A program made the position numbers and the translations under genes. The notes beneath the pieces are model-generated. The model was not told the DNA's origin, did not search any database, and was given only the letters and a program-made list of their open reading frames with translations. This document shows positions 26,355 through 36,245 of a stretch of DNA of 64,000 nucleotides, one piece after another; position 1 is the stretch's first letter, and each line of letters starts with the position of its first letter. The stretch is from Gemmatimonadota bacterium. Lineage in GTDB: Bacteria > Gemmatimonadota > Gemmatimonadetes > Gemmatimonadales > Gemmatimonadaceae. The stretch spans positions 1 to 64,000 of the forward strand of contig JAPLKS010000014.1 of the NCBI GenBank assembly GCA_026387915.1, written 5' to 3'.

Positions 26355-27686
26355 ATGAACAAACAACTCCTTGACAAGCAAAATGCAAAGCTGGACATTC
26401 GGCCCATGAAATTGGCTGCTCGTGACCTTGATCGTGTACTTGCTGCAATCGATGAAGCAACCGAAGAGATGGTCGACTTCACGGTTGCGATGCTGCGCGT
26501 ACCCACCGTAAACCCGCCAGGCGATGCGTACGAAGAGTGTGCGCGGCTCATCGGAGCCCGCTTAGGCGAGTGCGATTTTGCCGTGGATTATCCGGTGGCT
26601 GACACGCGTCCTGAGCACACGGCGACGCACCCACGCATGAACGTCGTTGGCTTGCGGCGCGGCCGCACCGACCGGCCATTGGTGCATCTCAATGGCCACT
26701 TTGACGTCGTCCCCGCTGGGGCAGGTTGGACGATGGATCCGTTTGGCGGCGTGGTGAAGGACGGCCGCATTTACGGACGCGGGTCCAGCGACATGAAGGC
26801 CGGCATCACTGCGGCCGTCTACGCTGCAGAAGCAATTCGCCGCGCCGGAATTCCGCTCGTGGGCTCTGTTGAGATCAGCGGCACGGTCGATGAAGAGAGT
26901 GGCGGCTTTGCGGGCATGGCGTATCTGGCACAGCAAGGCCGCGTCAGCGCCAGTCGAACCGACGCCGTCATCATCACAGAACCCACCGACACCGATCGCG
27001 TGTACATCGGGCACCGTGGCGTGTACTGGTTTGAAGTCACCACACGCGGGCGCATTGCCCACGGGTCCATGCCGTTCCTCGGCGTGAACGCCATTGAACA
27101 CATGGGTGTCATTCTCGACCGAATGCGTCGCGAACTGATGCCGGTGCTTGGGGCTCGGACGACTGCGATTCCCGTGCAGCCGCTGGGCGCGCGGCATGCC
27201 ACACTCAACATCAACGGCATTGGGGGCGGGCAATCTGTGGATGGCATTCAGACGCCCTGTGTTGCCGATGTGTGCCGAGCCATTTTCGACCGCCGTTTTC
27301 TGGTGGAGGAAGGCTTCGACGCGACGCGCGCCGAGATTGTAGAGTTGCTTGAGCGCGCGGCTCGCGAAACGCCCGATCTGTTCTATGAGTTGCGAGATCT
27401 GATGATCGTGCACCCGGTGCAAACACCGGACGGCGCATCCGTGGTGTCAGCGCTCGATCTCGGGGCGCAGCATGTGCTTGGTCGCCAGTTGCTCAAGGCG
27501 GCCAGTCCTGGAACGTACGACCACAAGCACGTGGACCGGATTGCCGGTGTGCCCAACTGTGTAGCGTATGGCCCTGGGATTCTCGATCTCGCGCATCAGC
27601 CAGACGAATATTGCACCGTGGCCGACTTGGTGCAGTCCACGAAAGTACTGGCGCTTGCTGTGCTCGAACTGACCGGCACGCTGTAA
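26355..27686 (+). CDS. M20-family deacylase/peptidase (ArgE/DapE type)
   Basis: Zinc-dependent amidohydrolase, 443 aa from the ATG at 26355 (ATG 26406 is an alternative). Metal ligands are His in LNGHFDVVP, Asp in GRGSSDMKAG, the catalytic glutamate pair in VDEESGG, Glu-like acids in ITEPTD and the C-terminal His in TYDHKH. The dimerisation lid domain (HRGVYWFEVTTRGRIAHGS) is present. It removes acyl groups from N-acyl amino acids or similar; no signal peptide, so cytoplasmic. Divergent from the symporter operon and probably co-regulated with it. Confidence 0.85.
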   Translation: MNKQLLDKQNAKLDIRPMKLAARDLDRVLAAIDEATEEMVDFTVAMLRVPTVNPPGDAYEECARLIGARLGECDFAVDYPVADTRPEHTATHPRMNVVGLRRGRTDRPLVHLNGHFDVVPAGAGWTMDPFGGVVKDGRIYGRGSSDMKAGITAAVYAAEAIRRAGIPLVGSVEISGTVDEESGGFAGMAYLAQQGRVSASRTDAVIITEPTDTDRVYIGHRGVYWFEVTTRGRIAHGSMPFLGVNAIEHMGVILDRMRRELMPVLGARTTAIPVQPLGARHATLNINGIGGGQSVDGIQTPCVADVCRAIFDRRFLVEEGFDATRAEIVELLERAARETPDLFYELRDLMIVHPVQTPDGASVVSALDLGAQHVLGRQLLKAASPGTYDHKHVDRIAGVPNCVAYGPGILDLAHQPDEYCTVADLVQSTKVLALAVLELTGTL

Positions 27687-27836
27687 AACGTAGTCGACTC
27701 GAATATTTGCTACGGGTTCGTGACGTTGGCATTCCTCAAATGCCACGTGCCGACGCCGTATGCTACAACGGATTTCCCCCCGGGTAATGCTGTTTCAAAC
27801 GAACGCTTCTCGGCACGTACCCTCAACGAGGTTTCC

Positions 27837-30776
27837 ATGCAACGACGTTCTCGATGGCCGCTTGTATTTCTCACCGTGTTGGCCGCGCTGTGGCCGGCGA
27901 CGCCAGCACTGGCGCAATCCGGCGGAATCGTTGTCGGTAAGGTGACGGACGATCGCTCCGGCGTACCGCTGGCTGGCGCGCAGATCATCACGGTGATTGA
28001 CGCAAAAGACCGCGTCGCTCGGTCCGACCAGGAAGGTCGCTATCGTATGGTGGACGTGCCGGCGGGGAGCCGGACCATCACGGTGCGTATGATCGGCTAT
28101 GCCGTGAAGACGACCACCGTCACGGTCGCCGCGGGGCAGACCGCGACGGTGAACGTGGCGCTTGCCGTACGGCCGCTCGACCTCGACGCGGTGGTCGTGA
28201 CTGGCCAGGGCGGTGAAATTTCCAAGCGACGTATTGCCACCACGGTGGACGTGGTGAGCCGAGAAACGATTGAAGCCTCGCCGGCCAAGCGGTTGGATGA
28301 GCTGCTTCAGACCACGCTGCCCGGCGCGCAGGTGCGCATGACGTCTGGCCAGGTGGGCACGACGTCCATTATGCGTACGCGTGGCGTGACGTCGGTGAGC
28401 AACAACTCCACGCCGGTCATCTATGTGGACGGCGTGCGTATGGACAACCTCAACACCATCGCGACGCTCGGCATGAACGTCTCGGGTGTGCGTGCGCAGG
28501 GTGCGGCCACCAGCGCGATTGCCGACCTGCCGATGGACAACATCGACCGTGTGGAGTTCATCCCCGGCGGTGCGGCCACGACGCTGTATGGGTCGGACGC
28601 CGCGAACGGCGTGCTGCAGATCTTCACCAAGCGTGGTACCGCTGGCGCCCCGAAGATGTATTTCGAGGTGCGCGATGGGTACGACACGCCGCAGACGCAG
28701 TTCGATTTCTTCAAGGCCACGAAGGACCTCATGTACCGTAATGGCCTCTCGCAGCAGTACTCAGCGGGGATCGAGGGCGGCACCAACGGATTTACTTACA
28801 GCCTGTCCGGGAATGCGCGGGCGAGCGAGACGCAGCGCGTGTACGGCGACAACTCGGCCTTCGGTTTCCGCAGTGCGGTCGGCGCCAACGTCGGCGCGAA
28901 GGGGAAGTACCAAGGCTCCTTCTCGTACAATGAGACGGACACGCCGCGTTTCCGCAACGGCAACGCGGGTGGCTACACCTCGCTCTGGGTGCTGGAGTCG
29001 GGCCGCTCCTCGGCCTTCGGTTTCAACAACAACATCGACAGCCTGAACGCCACCGACGCGGCCGCGCTCAAGAAGTTTGTCAACGACGCCGAGCGGCTGC
29101 AGAACAACCGCGTGTTCACGCGCTCGTTCCAAACGTCGCAGCGGCTCGACTTTGACCCGATGCCCACGGTCAAAACCCACATCACGTTCGGGCTCAACAA
29201 CCGCTTCAGTAAAGAGCGGGCGATTGTCACCAATGAGTTCCTGATCGCCACGAAGTCGTTCCCCGCTGGGACGACCGACCGCGGATCGATCTCGAATTTT
29301 GAACGGTCCTACAACGGGTTCACGCTCGAAGCGGGCGCGCAACACAGTGCCTCGTTCGGCAGCGATCTCTCGGTGATTTCGTCTGTCGGCGCGCAGCTGT
29401 TCCGCAACGACGACGTGCAGGTGCAGTACACCGCCACGAACGTGCGCGACGGGCAGGAGACGCTGGCCGGTGCCGGCGTGTCCCAGTCCACGGATTTGGC
29501 GTACCGCGTAGCGAACTACGGCATCTATGGGCAGAGCAACATCAGTTGGCGTGAGAAGTACACCGTTGAAGTCGGGCTTCGCGTCGACAAGAACACGGCG
29601 TTTGGTGCGAACACCGGCGCGCAGACCTACCCGAAGATCGGATTGGTCTGGGCCCTGGGGAACGAGGAATGGCTGCGGAAACTGATCGCCGACAAGTACC
29701 TGTCGGATGTTCGCTTGCGCGCGGCCTACGGTGTGGCGGGACAGTTCCCGCAGCCGTTTGCCAACGACCGCACGGTTGCGATCAACTCGTTCAACGGCCA
29801 GCAGGCGGCGACGTTCGGTCAGCCGGGCAACCGCAACCTGAAGCCGGAACGTACGGGCACCACGGAAGTCGGTGCCGATCTGTCGTTCTTGCACGAGGCC
29901 ATTACGATGGGCCTCGGCTGGTACTCCTCGCGCACGGTGGACGCCCTGCTCAACGCGCCGCCGTCGCCCTCGACTGGTGAAGTCAGCCAGATCACGAACG
30001 TCGGCGAGATCGCGAACAACGGTCTTGAGCTGCGGGCCACGGCCACGCCGCTGAACACGCCGATGTACCGTTTGTCGATCAACGGCTCGTTCAACACGCT
30101 CCATAACAAAGTGATGAAGCTTGGTGGTACGCCGCCGTTCGCCATCAGTGGCTACGGCGCCAGCACGGTGCAGGGCATGGTGCAGGAAGGGTACCCCGTT
30201 GGATTCTTGCGCGGTGCGAACGCCATCTTTGATGCCACCGGCAAGATCACCGAGATCAAGCAGCTCGCATATCTCGGCAAGCCGATGCCCGACAAGTTCG
30301 GCAGCTTCGGCGCGCAGCTCGGTATTGGTTCGCGCTTCACCTTGAGCGTGAATGCCGACTACCAGTTCGGCGGACAGACGCAGTCGTTTGACCGCGCCTT
30401 CCGCTACCTCTACGGCGTGTCCGGCACCGACGGCTATGTGCCGGCGGCAGCGCTCGCGCAGGCGCCGTTCAACGGAAGCCGGGCAGCGATCTGGCAGCAG
30501 GTGATGAACAAGTGGGTGGAAAACTCGGACTACGTGTCGTTCCGCACGATCACGGCGGACTACCGCGTGCCAGAAAAGTTCCTCCCCCGCGGAGCCAAGG
30601 ATATGCGGATGTCGTTCTCCGTCACCAACCCGTGGCGCTGGGCGGCCTCGAGCTTCGATCCTGAGACCGACTTGTCGTCGGCACTCACGCAGGGTGGTGC
30701 GGCGGTGGGCGGATACAACTACGCCACCGAAAGCAGCCCGCGCAGCTTTCTTCTCACACTTCGCTTCGGATTCTGA
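27837..30776 (+). CDS. SusC/RagA-family TonB-dependent outer-membrane transporter
   Basis: 979 aa from the ATG at 27837. Signal peptide ending at ALAQS, a CarboxypepD_reg-like beta-sandwich (about 28-110, VGKVTDDRSGVPLAGAQI), then the plug domain with PVIYVDGVRMDN and the EFIPGGAATTLYGSDAANG motif, and a 22-strand barrel ending in phenylalanine (LTLRFGF). It transports a large solute across the outer membrane with TonB energy, with SusD as lid. The SusD gene starts two bases after its stop. The STN domain is absent, so no direct anti-sigma signalling is expected. Confidence 0.93.
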   Translation: MQRRSRWPLVFLTVLAALWPATPALAQSGGIVVGKVTDDRSGVPLAGAQIITVIDAKDRVARSDQEGRYRMVDVPAGSRTITVRMIGYAVKTTTVTVAAGQTATVNVALAVRPLDLDAVVVTGQGGEISKRRIATTVDVVSRETIEASPAKRLDELLQTTLPGAQVRMTSGQVGTTSIMRTRGVTSVSNNSTPVIYVDGVRMDNLNTIATLGMNVSGVRAQGAATSAIADLPMDNIDRVEFIPGGAATTLYGSDAANGVLQIFTKRGTAGAPKMYFEVRDGYDTPQTQFDFFKATKDLMYRNGLSQQYSAGIEGGTNGFTYSLSGNARASETQRVYGDNSAFGFRSAVGANVGAKGKYQGSFSYNETDTPRFRNGNAGGYTSLWVLESGRSSAFGFNNNIDSLNATDAAALKKFVNDAERLQNNRVFTRSFQTSQRLDFDPMPTVKTHITFGLNNRFSKERAIVTNEFLIATKSFPAGTTDRGSISNFERSYNGFTLEAGAQHSASFGSDLSVISSVGAQLFRNDDVQVQYTATNVRDGQETLAGAGVSQSTDLAYRVANYGIYGQSNISWREKYTVEVGLRVDKNTAFGANTGAQTYPKIGLVWALGNEEWLRKLIADKYLSDVRLRAAYGVAGQFPQPFANDRTVAINSFNGQQAATFGQPGNRNLKPERTGTTEVGADLSFLHEAITMGLGWYSSRTVDALLNAPPSPSTGEVSQITNVGEIANNGLELRATATPLNTPMYRLSINGSFNTLHNKVMKLGGTPPFAISGYGASTVQGMVQEGYPVGFLRGANAIFDATGKITEIKQLAYLGKPMPDKFGSFGAQLGIGSRFTLSVNADYQFGGQTQSFDRAFRYLYGVSGTDGYVPAAALAQAPFNGSRAAIWQQVMNKWVENSDYVSFRTITADYRVPEKFLPRGAKDMRMSFSVTNPWRWAASSFDPETDLSSALTQGGAAVGGYNYATESSPRSFLLTLRFGF

Positions 30777-30778
30777 TC

Positions 30779-32230
30779 ATGCGCCGACATAACTTGCCGC
30801 AGGCCATGCGCCTGCTTGCGCCGACGCTGGCCGTCATCCTTGCCGGTGCGTGTAGCGCGTTTCACCCCACCGATGTTAAGAACCCCAACCTCACCGACCA
30901 GCAGTTCCTCGGCACGCCTGCCGCAGGCGCCGCGTGGTTGCGCGGGACGCAGCGTCAGTATCTGACCACGCTCAACAGCGTGGTGCAGAACAGCGAGCTC
31001 GTCTCGGACAATTATTTCAACAACTACACCACGAACAACCAGCAGTTCGACGCGCCGAACGTGCTGTACATCGACCCGGAAGTCACCTCGATTCAGAACT
31101 CCATTGCCCGCTTGCGCTACATGGCAACGTTCGGACTCGACAGCGTATTTCCGCGTGATCCCCTGGTGACGGCCAACGACAAGGCCGAAATCACCTACTA
31201 TCGCGGTGTGGCCTCGCTGTGGGCGGGTGAGATGTATGTTGGACTGCCTGCGGTCGCCAATGGCGAAGTGGTGGATTGGAAGACCCACCTCAACAGCGCC
31301 ATCGCCGATTTCCAACAGGCCCGCACCTTGTCGACGGACGCCGTCGCGAAGAACAGCTACACGCTGGCTCTCGCGCGCGCGTACCATCGCCTTGGGAGCA
31401 AGGCCTTGGCGGTGCAGGAAGCCACGGCATTGCTGGCGGCGAACGCCACCTTTATTCGCAATGCGACGTTCGATCCGATCAATGGGCCGAACAATGGCAT
31501 GCAGGGTGTGCTGACCAGTTCGGTGAACAACTTCCAGCCGTTGCCGCGTTTGGACTTCCTCGATCCCAAGTATCCGAACCGCGGTACGACGGTGCAGAGC
31601 CCGATTGCATTCGCCAAGGCTGAGGAAGCGCATCTCATTATTGCCGAAGGGTTGCTGTCCGATAACAGCCTGCCGGCAGCGAAAGACCGTCTGAAGCTGC
31701 TGCTGACGTTGGTCAAGTCGCGCACCGTCGAGATCGTGGACAGTCGTCTGCAGCTTCGTGGGCGCGCCGGTGGCAAGGTGGTGTACCCCAACACGGCCGA
31801 CACCAAGGTGTCGTTCGCGCCTGGGCAGCCGCTGGTTGATGGCTTTGTGCTCGCTCGGACTGCTACCACGTCGGTGCCGACGATCTCGGGGACGTCGGTG
31901 ACGGCCGCGCAGATCGACGCTGCCTCCACGGTTGACGACGGGTACTATCTCCTGTATCTCATGCGTCAGGAAATCTTCCTGGCCGAAGGCCGGCGCATGG
32001 CTGACCTCGGCATTCGCATGCCGGTAGCGCAGACGGAAATCATTGCCAACAAAAAGACGGCCGATGGCCAGCCGTACACGTTTGCTGTGATCCCGTCGTT
32101 CATTCCGACGGCGTTTGGCATGGACGGCTTTACCTATGATGCCACGGCCAAGACCGCGATCATGAAATACGACATGAACCGGGTGCTCGTGCAGAATAAG
32201 ACGGCGACCCAAATCTTCCCCTTCAAATGA
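30779..32230 (+). CDS. SusD/RagB-family lipoprotein
   Basis: Surface ligand-binding partner of the SusC protein, 483 aa. Signal with cysteine at LAGACSAF (about residue 25), so lipid-anchored. Helical TPR-like SusD fold: early QNSELVSDNYFNNYTTNN, mid LAEGLLSDNSLPAAKDRL and late LYLMRQEIFLAEGRRMADLGIR. Placed directly after SusC and overlapping the P1 peptidase start (ATGA), so one operon. The substrate is not a carbohydrate by any visible evidence; the peptidase downstream suggests a peptide-like one. Confidence 0.9.
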   Translation: MRRHNLPQAMRLLAPTLAVILAGACSAFHPTDVKNPNLTDQQFLGTPAAGAAWLRGTQRQYLTTLNSVVQNSELVSDNYFNNYTTNNQQFDAPNVLYIDPEVTSIQNSIARLRYMATFGLDSVFPRDPLVTANDKAEITYYRGVASLWAGEMYVGLPAVANGEVVDWKTHLNSAIADFQQARTLSTDAVAKNSYTLALARAYHRLGSKALAVQEATALLAANATFIRNATFDPINGPNNGMQGVLTSSVNNFQPLPRLDFLDPKYPNRGTTVQSPIAFAKAEEAHLIIAEGLLSDNSLPAAKDRLKLLLTLVKSRTVEIVDSRLQLRGRAGGKVVYPNTADTKVSFAPGQPLVDGFVLARTATTSVPTISGTSVTAAQIDAASTVDDGYYLLYLMRQEIFLAEGRRMADLGIRMPVAQTEIIANKKTADGQPYTFAVIPSFIPTAFGMDGFTYDATAKTAIMKYDMNRVLVQNKTATQIFPFK

Positions 32231-33447
32231 GCCACGGCCTCTTCATGACGTCTTTGACGCAGAAGGCCACCACCCGCCCCGTGACGGGGCGGTGTGGTGG
32301 TCTGCGGGCGATGGTGATGCTTGTTCCAGTCGTGGCCTTCACGGCCGCCTTGCACGCGCAGCAGACGCAGCCGCCGGCCGCTGCGCGTCCGGCTGGACAG
32401 GCGCCCGCACGCATCACACAGGTTGGCCCTGGGCCGACCAACTCGATTACCGATGTGCCGGGTCTTCTCGTTGGGCAGTACTCCAAGTTTGGCGACGGGT
32501 ACCGGTCGGGCACGACGGTCATCCGCACCGAGAAAGGTGCCACGGCCGGCTACAGTCAGATGGGCGGCGCGCCTGGCACCAAGGAAACCGATCTCCTCAA
32601 GCCGGGCGGACAAGTTCGTGCTGTGCAAGCCATCATGCTGAGCGGCGGGAGCGCGTTCGGTTTGGACGCTGCGACTGGCGTGATGAAATGGATGGAAGAG
32701 CACGGCTTTGGAGTGCCCGTGGGAGCTGGCGTAGTGCCCATCGTACCAGCGGCGATCCTGATGGATCTCGGACGCGGTGGCGACTTTAAAAAGCGCCCTG
32801 ATGCCGATTTTGGTTATAAGGCAACCGAGCTCGCTTCACGGGATGCGGTGGTGAGCGGACGCTTTGGTGCCGGCACCGGCGCCGGGTGGGGCATGGGCAC
32901 GGCCAGCATCAAGTTGTCCAACGGCTACACCGTGGCCGCGTTGGTTGCACTTAATCCGGCTGGCTCGCCGGTGGACCCGCGCACCTGCTTGCCCTACGGG
33001 TTGTACCTCGAGCAGGCCAACGAGTTCAATCTCGTGCAGCCGACGGCGGCTGAATGCACGGCCACGTCTGGGGGCCGCGGTGCGCCACGGGACGGTTCCG
33101 TGGATGCGCCGTTCAATACGACCATCGCGATCGTGGTGACCGATGCTCCGCTCGAAGATCTTGAGGCAGAGCGGATGGCGGTGATTGCGAACGATGGACT
33201 GGCTCGCGCGATTGTGCCGATTCACGGCATTGGCGATGGCGACACGGTGTTCGGGATGGCCACGACGCCACCGAGCCACAACCTCACCAACCAGGAACTC
33301 GGCGCCATTTTCAATGCGGCCGCCGATGCGTTGGGACGGGCGGTGATTCACGCCGTGGTCGAATCGAAGCAGCTGGGCAATAGTCGCGTTGGCTACTGCC
33401 AGCAGTACCCGAGCGCGTGCGTCAAGCGTGTCGGCTCCGGCAAGTAG
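32227..33447 (+). CDS. P1-family (DmpA/S58) aminopeptidase, exported
   Basis: N-terminal-nucleophile hydrolase of the DmpA/beta-aminopeptidase family, 406 aa. A hydrophobic signal (about 27-45, MVMLVPVVAFTAALHAQQ) places it outside the cytoplasm. Family features: NSITDVPGLLVGQYS, AIMLSGGSAFGLDAATGVM, GAGTGAGWGMG and the self-cleavage site FNTTIAIVVTDAPL, where Thr at about residue 298 would be the nucleophile after autocleavage. Members remove D-, beta- or ordinary N-terminal residues. Its overlap with SusD suggests that it cuts what SusCD imports. Confidence 0.88.
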   Translation: MSHGLFMTSLTQKATTRPVTGRCGGLRAMVMLVPVVAFTAALHAQQTQPPAAARPAGQAPARITQVGPGPTNSITDVPGLLVGQYSKFGDGYRSGTTVIRTEKGATAGYSQMGGAPGTKETDLLKPGGQVRAVQAIMLSGGSAFGLDAATGVMKWMEEHGFGVPVGAGVVPIVPAAILMDLGRGGDFKKRPDADFGYKATELASRDAVVSGRFGAGTGAGWGMGTASIKLSNGYTVAALVALNPAGSPVDPRTCLPYGLYLEQANEFNLVQPTAAECTATSGGRGAPRDGSVDAPFNTTIAIVVTDAPLEDLEAERMAVIANDGLARAIVPIHGIGDGDTVFGMATTPPSHNLTNQELGAIFNAAADALGRAVIHAVVESKQLGNSRVGYCQQYPSACVKRVGSGK

Positions 33448-33483
33448 CTGGTGCCGTAACTCTACTTATTAAAGGAATACATC

Positions 33484-34548
33484 GTGATCCGTCTTACTCG
33501 TGGGATTCTGGCCACCATCCTGCTGACGGGCGCGACGCTTTCGGCTCAGAGTGCGCCTCGCCCCCTCGTCATCTACTTTGTAGATGTCGAGGGCGGCCAG
33601 GCGACGCTGATTAAGACACCAGCTGGCGAAGCGTTTCTCATTGACGCCGGTTTTCCAGGGGGCAGTGGCACCTTTCAGTCGAAGCCTGGTGCCCCCGAGG
33701 CGGCGCGCGACGCACAAAGGATTTTGGCCGCCGCGCGTGACGCTGGCCTCACGCAGATCGATCACCTGATGCTCACGCACTATCATGCCGATCATTTTGG
33801 CGGCGTGTTTGAGCTCGCGCAGTTGCTGCCCATTCGGCACTTCATCGATCACTCGGCGCCCAGTGCGGAGGCCGAGGTGGTAGTGCCGGGGACGCAGGCG
33901 CTGTACGACGCGTATCTCGCGTTGCGCGCCACTGGTACACACACCGAGCCCAAGCCCGGCGACCATCTCGCGATTAAGGGGCTCGACGTCGTCGTGGTGT
34001 CATCGGTCGGCGAGGTGCTCGCGGCGCCGCTCGACGGCGCAGGAGCGGAAAACCCAGCGTGTGTAAGTGGAGGCGTGCCCGCGCAGGAGAAGACGGAAAA
34101 CCCGCGCTCCACGGGAATCCGGCTGCAGTATGGAAAATTTCGGTTCTTAGACATCGGGGACCTCAGCGGCCCGCCACAGTATGCGCTGACTTGTCCGCGC
34201 AATCTGATTGGCGAGGCCGATGTGTACCTGATTGCGCACCACGGCGGCGCTGACGGCGCTGATCCAGCGTTCTTCGCCGCTGTGAAGCCGCGGGTCGCCG
34301 TGTTCGATAACGGGCCTCGCAAGGGCGCTCAGGCGCCAACGTTTGCCACAATTGCGAAGATGCCAGAGGTTGACGGTTGGCAGCTGCACCACTCGCTCAA
34401 TCGGGACGTGATCAATCTCCCCGAGGAGCGCATTGCCAATCTCGACGAGTCCACCAGCGCGTGGATTAAGGTCACCGCGCAGGCAGACGGGTCGTTTTCG
34501 GTGACGAACGGCCGTACGGGGCAGACCAAGGCCTATCCGCGCCGATAG
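33484..34548 (+). CDS. Exported metallo-beta-lactamase-fold hydrolase (ComEC-C-like)
   Basis: 354 aa; GTG start with AAAGGA seven bases upstream. Signal peptide ending near LSAQS. The metal motif is LTHYHADHFGG (about residues 98-108), with FLIDAGF before and LIAHHGGADG after, as in ComEC C-terminal and related lactamase-fold proteins. It lies 36 bases after the P1 peptidase and is probably the last gene of the SusCD operon. The role (nuclease, lactonase or other) cannot be decided from the sequence. Confidence 0.82.
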   Translation: MIRLTRGILATILLTGATLSAQSAPRPLVIYFVDVEGGQATLIKTPAGEAFLIDAGFPGGSGTFQSKPGAPEAARDAQRILAAARDAGLTQIDHLMLTHYHADHFGGVFELAQLLPIRHFIDHSAPSAEAEVVVPGTQALYDAYLALRATGTHTEPKPGDHLAIKGLDVVVVSSVGEVLAAPLDGAGAENPACVSGGVPAQEKTENPRSTGIRLQYGKFRFLDIGDLSGPPQYALTCPRNLIGEADVYLIAHHGGADGADPAFFAAVKPRVAVFDNGPRKGAQAPTFATIAKMPEVDGWQLHHSLNRDVINLPEERIANLDESTSAWIKVTAQADGSFSVTNGRTGQTKAYPRR

Positions 34549-34560
34549 CGTTGATCTGGA

Positions 34561-36018
34561 CTATTTGATCGTCGGACGAATAATCGCCATGCGCGACACG
34601 GTGAATTCCTCGGCGGCAAAACGCGGACCTTCGCGGCCAATGCCAGAATCTTTCACGCCACCGTAGGGCATGGAATCGGAACGGAACCCTGGGACTTCGT
34701 TCACGACCACGCCGCCTACTTCCAGCGTGTTCAATGCGGCAAAGGTATTGGCCAGCGAGGCCGTAAAGATGCTCGCGTGGAGGCCATACCGAGAATCGTT
34801 GACCAGGGCGAAGGCCGCGTCAATGTCTTTGACTCTGCGTACGCACATGACCGGTCCAAAGATTTCCTCGCTCCACACGAGGGCTCCCGAGGGCGGTTCG
34901 ATAATGACCGTGGGCTCAAAAGCCCCGCCGCTGAGCGTGCCGCCGTGGGCAATCACCGCGCCGGCGGTGACCGCTTGTGCAATCCAGTCGGCGACGCGCG
35001 CTGTACTTGCTTCATTGATGAGCGCCGAAATATGCGTGGCGGCATTGCGTGGATCGCCAACCACCACAGCGGCCAGATGTTTCTTGAGTGATGCAATGAA
35101 GGCATCGGCCACGCTTTCGAGGACGATGACGCGTTGCACCGAGATGCAGGCTTGGCCGGAGGCGTAAACGCTGCCGCGCACGGCGGCGCCGGCGGCGGCT
35201 TCAATGTCGGCACTCGCGTCCACGATGAGCGCCGAGTTTGACCCCAGCTCCAGGAGCGTTTTACGCGGCGCGGCCAATTTAGAAATTGCATGACCGACAC
35301 CGGCCGAGCCGGTAAAGGACACGGCGCCGACGCGAGGATCGGAGACCAGTGTGGCGCCAACGACCGCATCGCCGGTGACGAGTTGGACAATTCCTTGAGG
35401 AATGTCCAGCGTCGCTGCGATTTCGCGCATCATGTGAATCATCCACAACGTCGCGAGCGGTGTTTGTGGCGCGGGCTTAATGATGACAGGGCAGCCGGCC
35501 GCGATTGCCGGAGCAATCTTGTGAGAGGCCAACAGCAGTGGATAGTTGAATCCCGTGATACCAATGATGACGCCGATGGGTTTTCTGACCCAAAACCCGA
35601 CCATGCCTTCACCGCTTGGCAGGAGATCCAGCGGGACCGTTTCCCCGTGCAGTCGTGACACTTCACCCGCTGCTGTCTCGAGCGTCAGAATCGTGCGAGC
35701 GACTTCTACCACGCAATCTCGATGCGGTTTACCGGTTTCCAAGACGATCAGGTTCTCAAATTCCGCACGGTGCGCGGTGAGCGCCGCACAGGTGCGCGCC
35801 AGCAACTCCTTCCGCGCATAACTCGAGAGTGCTCCGACTTTCAGGCGAATGGCTAACGCATGATCGAGCGCTGCATTGGCATCGTCTTTATCGCCGACGG
35901 GACCATCACAGATGCGCGATCCGTCGAATGGAAAAATGACCGGCGCGGTGGTTTTCGTAGCCTGCCAAACATCTCCAATGGGAAGCCCAGTTGGAAAGGA
36001 TGGAGTAAAAAGCGACAT
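34561..36018 (-). CDS. Aldehyde dehydrogenase family protein
   Basis: NAD(P)-dependent ALDH, 485 aa, close to the family length. Catalytic cysteine in SGQACISVQR, general-base glutamate in LLELGSNSAL, the Asn in GITGFNYPL and the C-terminal SMPYGGVKDSGIGREG. It oxidises an aldehyde to an acid; closest by pattern to succinate-semialdehyde/lactaldehyde-like enzymes. Convergent with the SusCD operon, 12 bases from its end. No obvious partner gene. Confidence 0.9.
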   Translation of the reverse strand: MSLFTPSFPTGLPIGDVWQATKTTAPVIFPFDGSRICDGPVGDKDDANAALDHALAIRLKVGALSSYARKELLARTCAALTAHRAEFENLIVLETGKPHRDCVVEVARTILTLETAAGEVSRLHGETVPLDLLPSGEGMVGFWVRKPIGVIIGITGFNYPLLLASHKIAPAIAAGCPVIIKPAPQTPLATLWMIHMMREIAATLDIPQGIVQLVTGDAVVGATLVSDPRVGAVSFTGSAGVGHAISKLAAPRKTLLELGSNSALIVDASADIEAAAGAAVRGSVYASGQACISVQRVIVLESVADAFIASLKKHLAAVVVGDPRNAATHISALINEASTARVADWIAQAVTAGAVIAHGGTLSGGAFEPTVIIEPPSGALVWSEEIFGPVMCVRRVKDIDAAFALVNDSRYGLHASIFTASLANTFAALNTLEVGGVVVNEVPGFRSDSMPYGGVKDSGIGREGPRFAAEEFTVSRMAIIRPTIK

Positions 36019-36245
36019 GGAGATTCCTGTAATATTGAAATGAATCGTCCGGAGTTTTCCGGAGATAATGACGGATAAGTGCCCCCACCTCCGCTGTGGT
36101 GGTCTGGGCTGTTGTATAGTGCGCGTTGCACGCCACGCGCGGCAAGTAGCGCGGTGGTCACCGCAGGCGGTTGTGCTGGGTCACTATTTCGGCTTTGCGT
36201 GCGCGAACGCGATTGTCTTCGTCAGCAGCACTAACCGGTGTGCTC

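Noticed and set aside
28761-30104. Long minus-strand open frame opposite the SusC gene
   Set aside because: Arg-rich, no recognisable domain, and fully inside a well-supported gene on the other strand.
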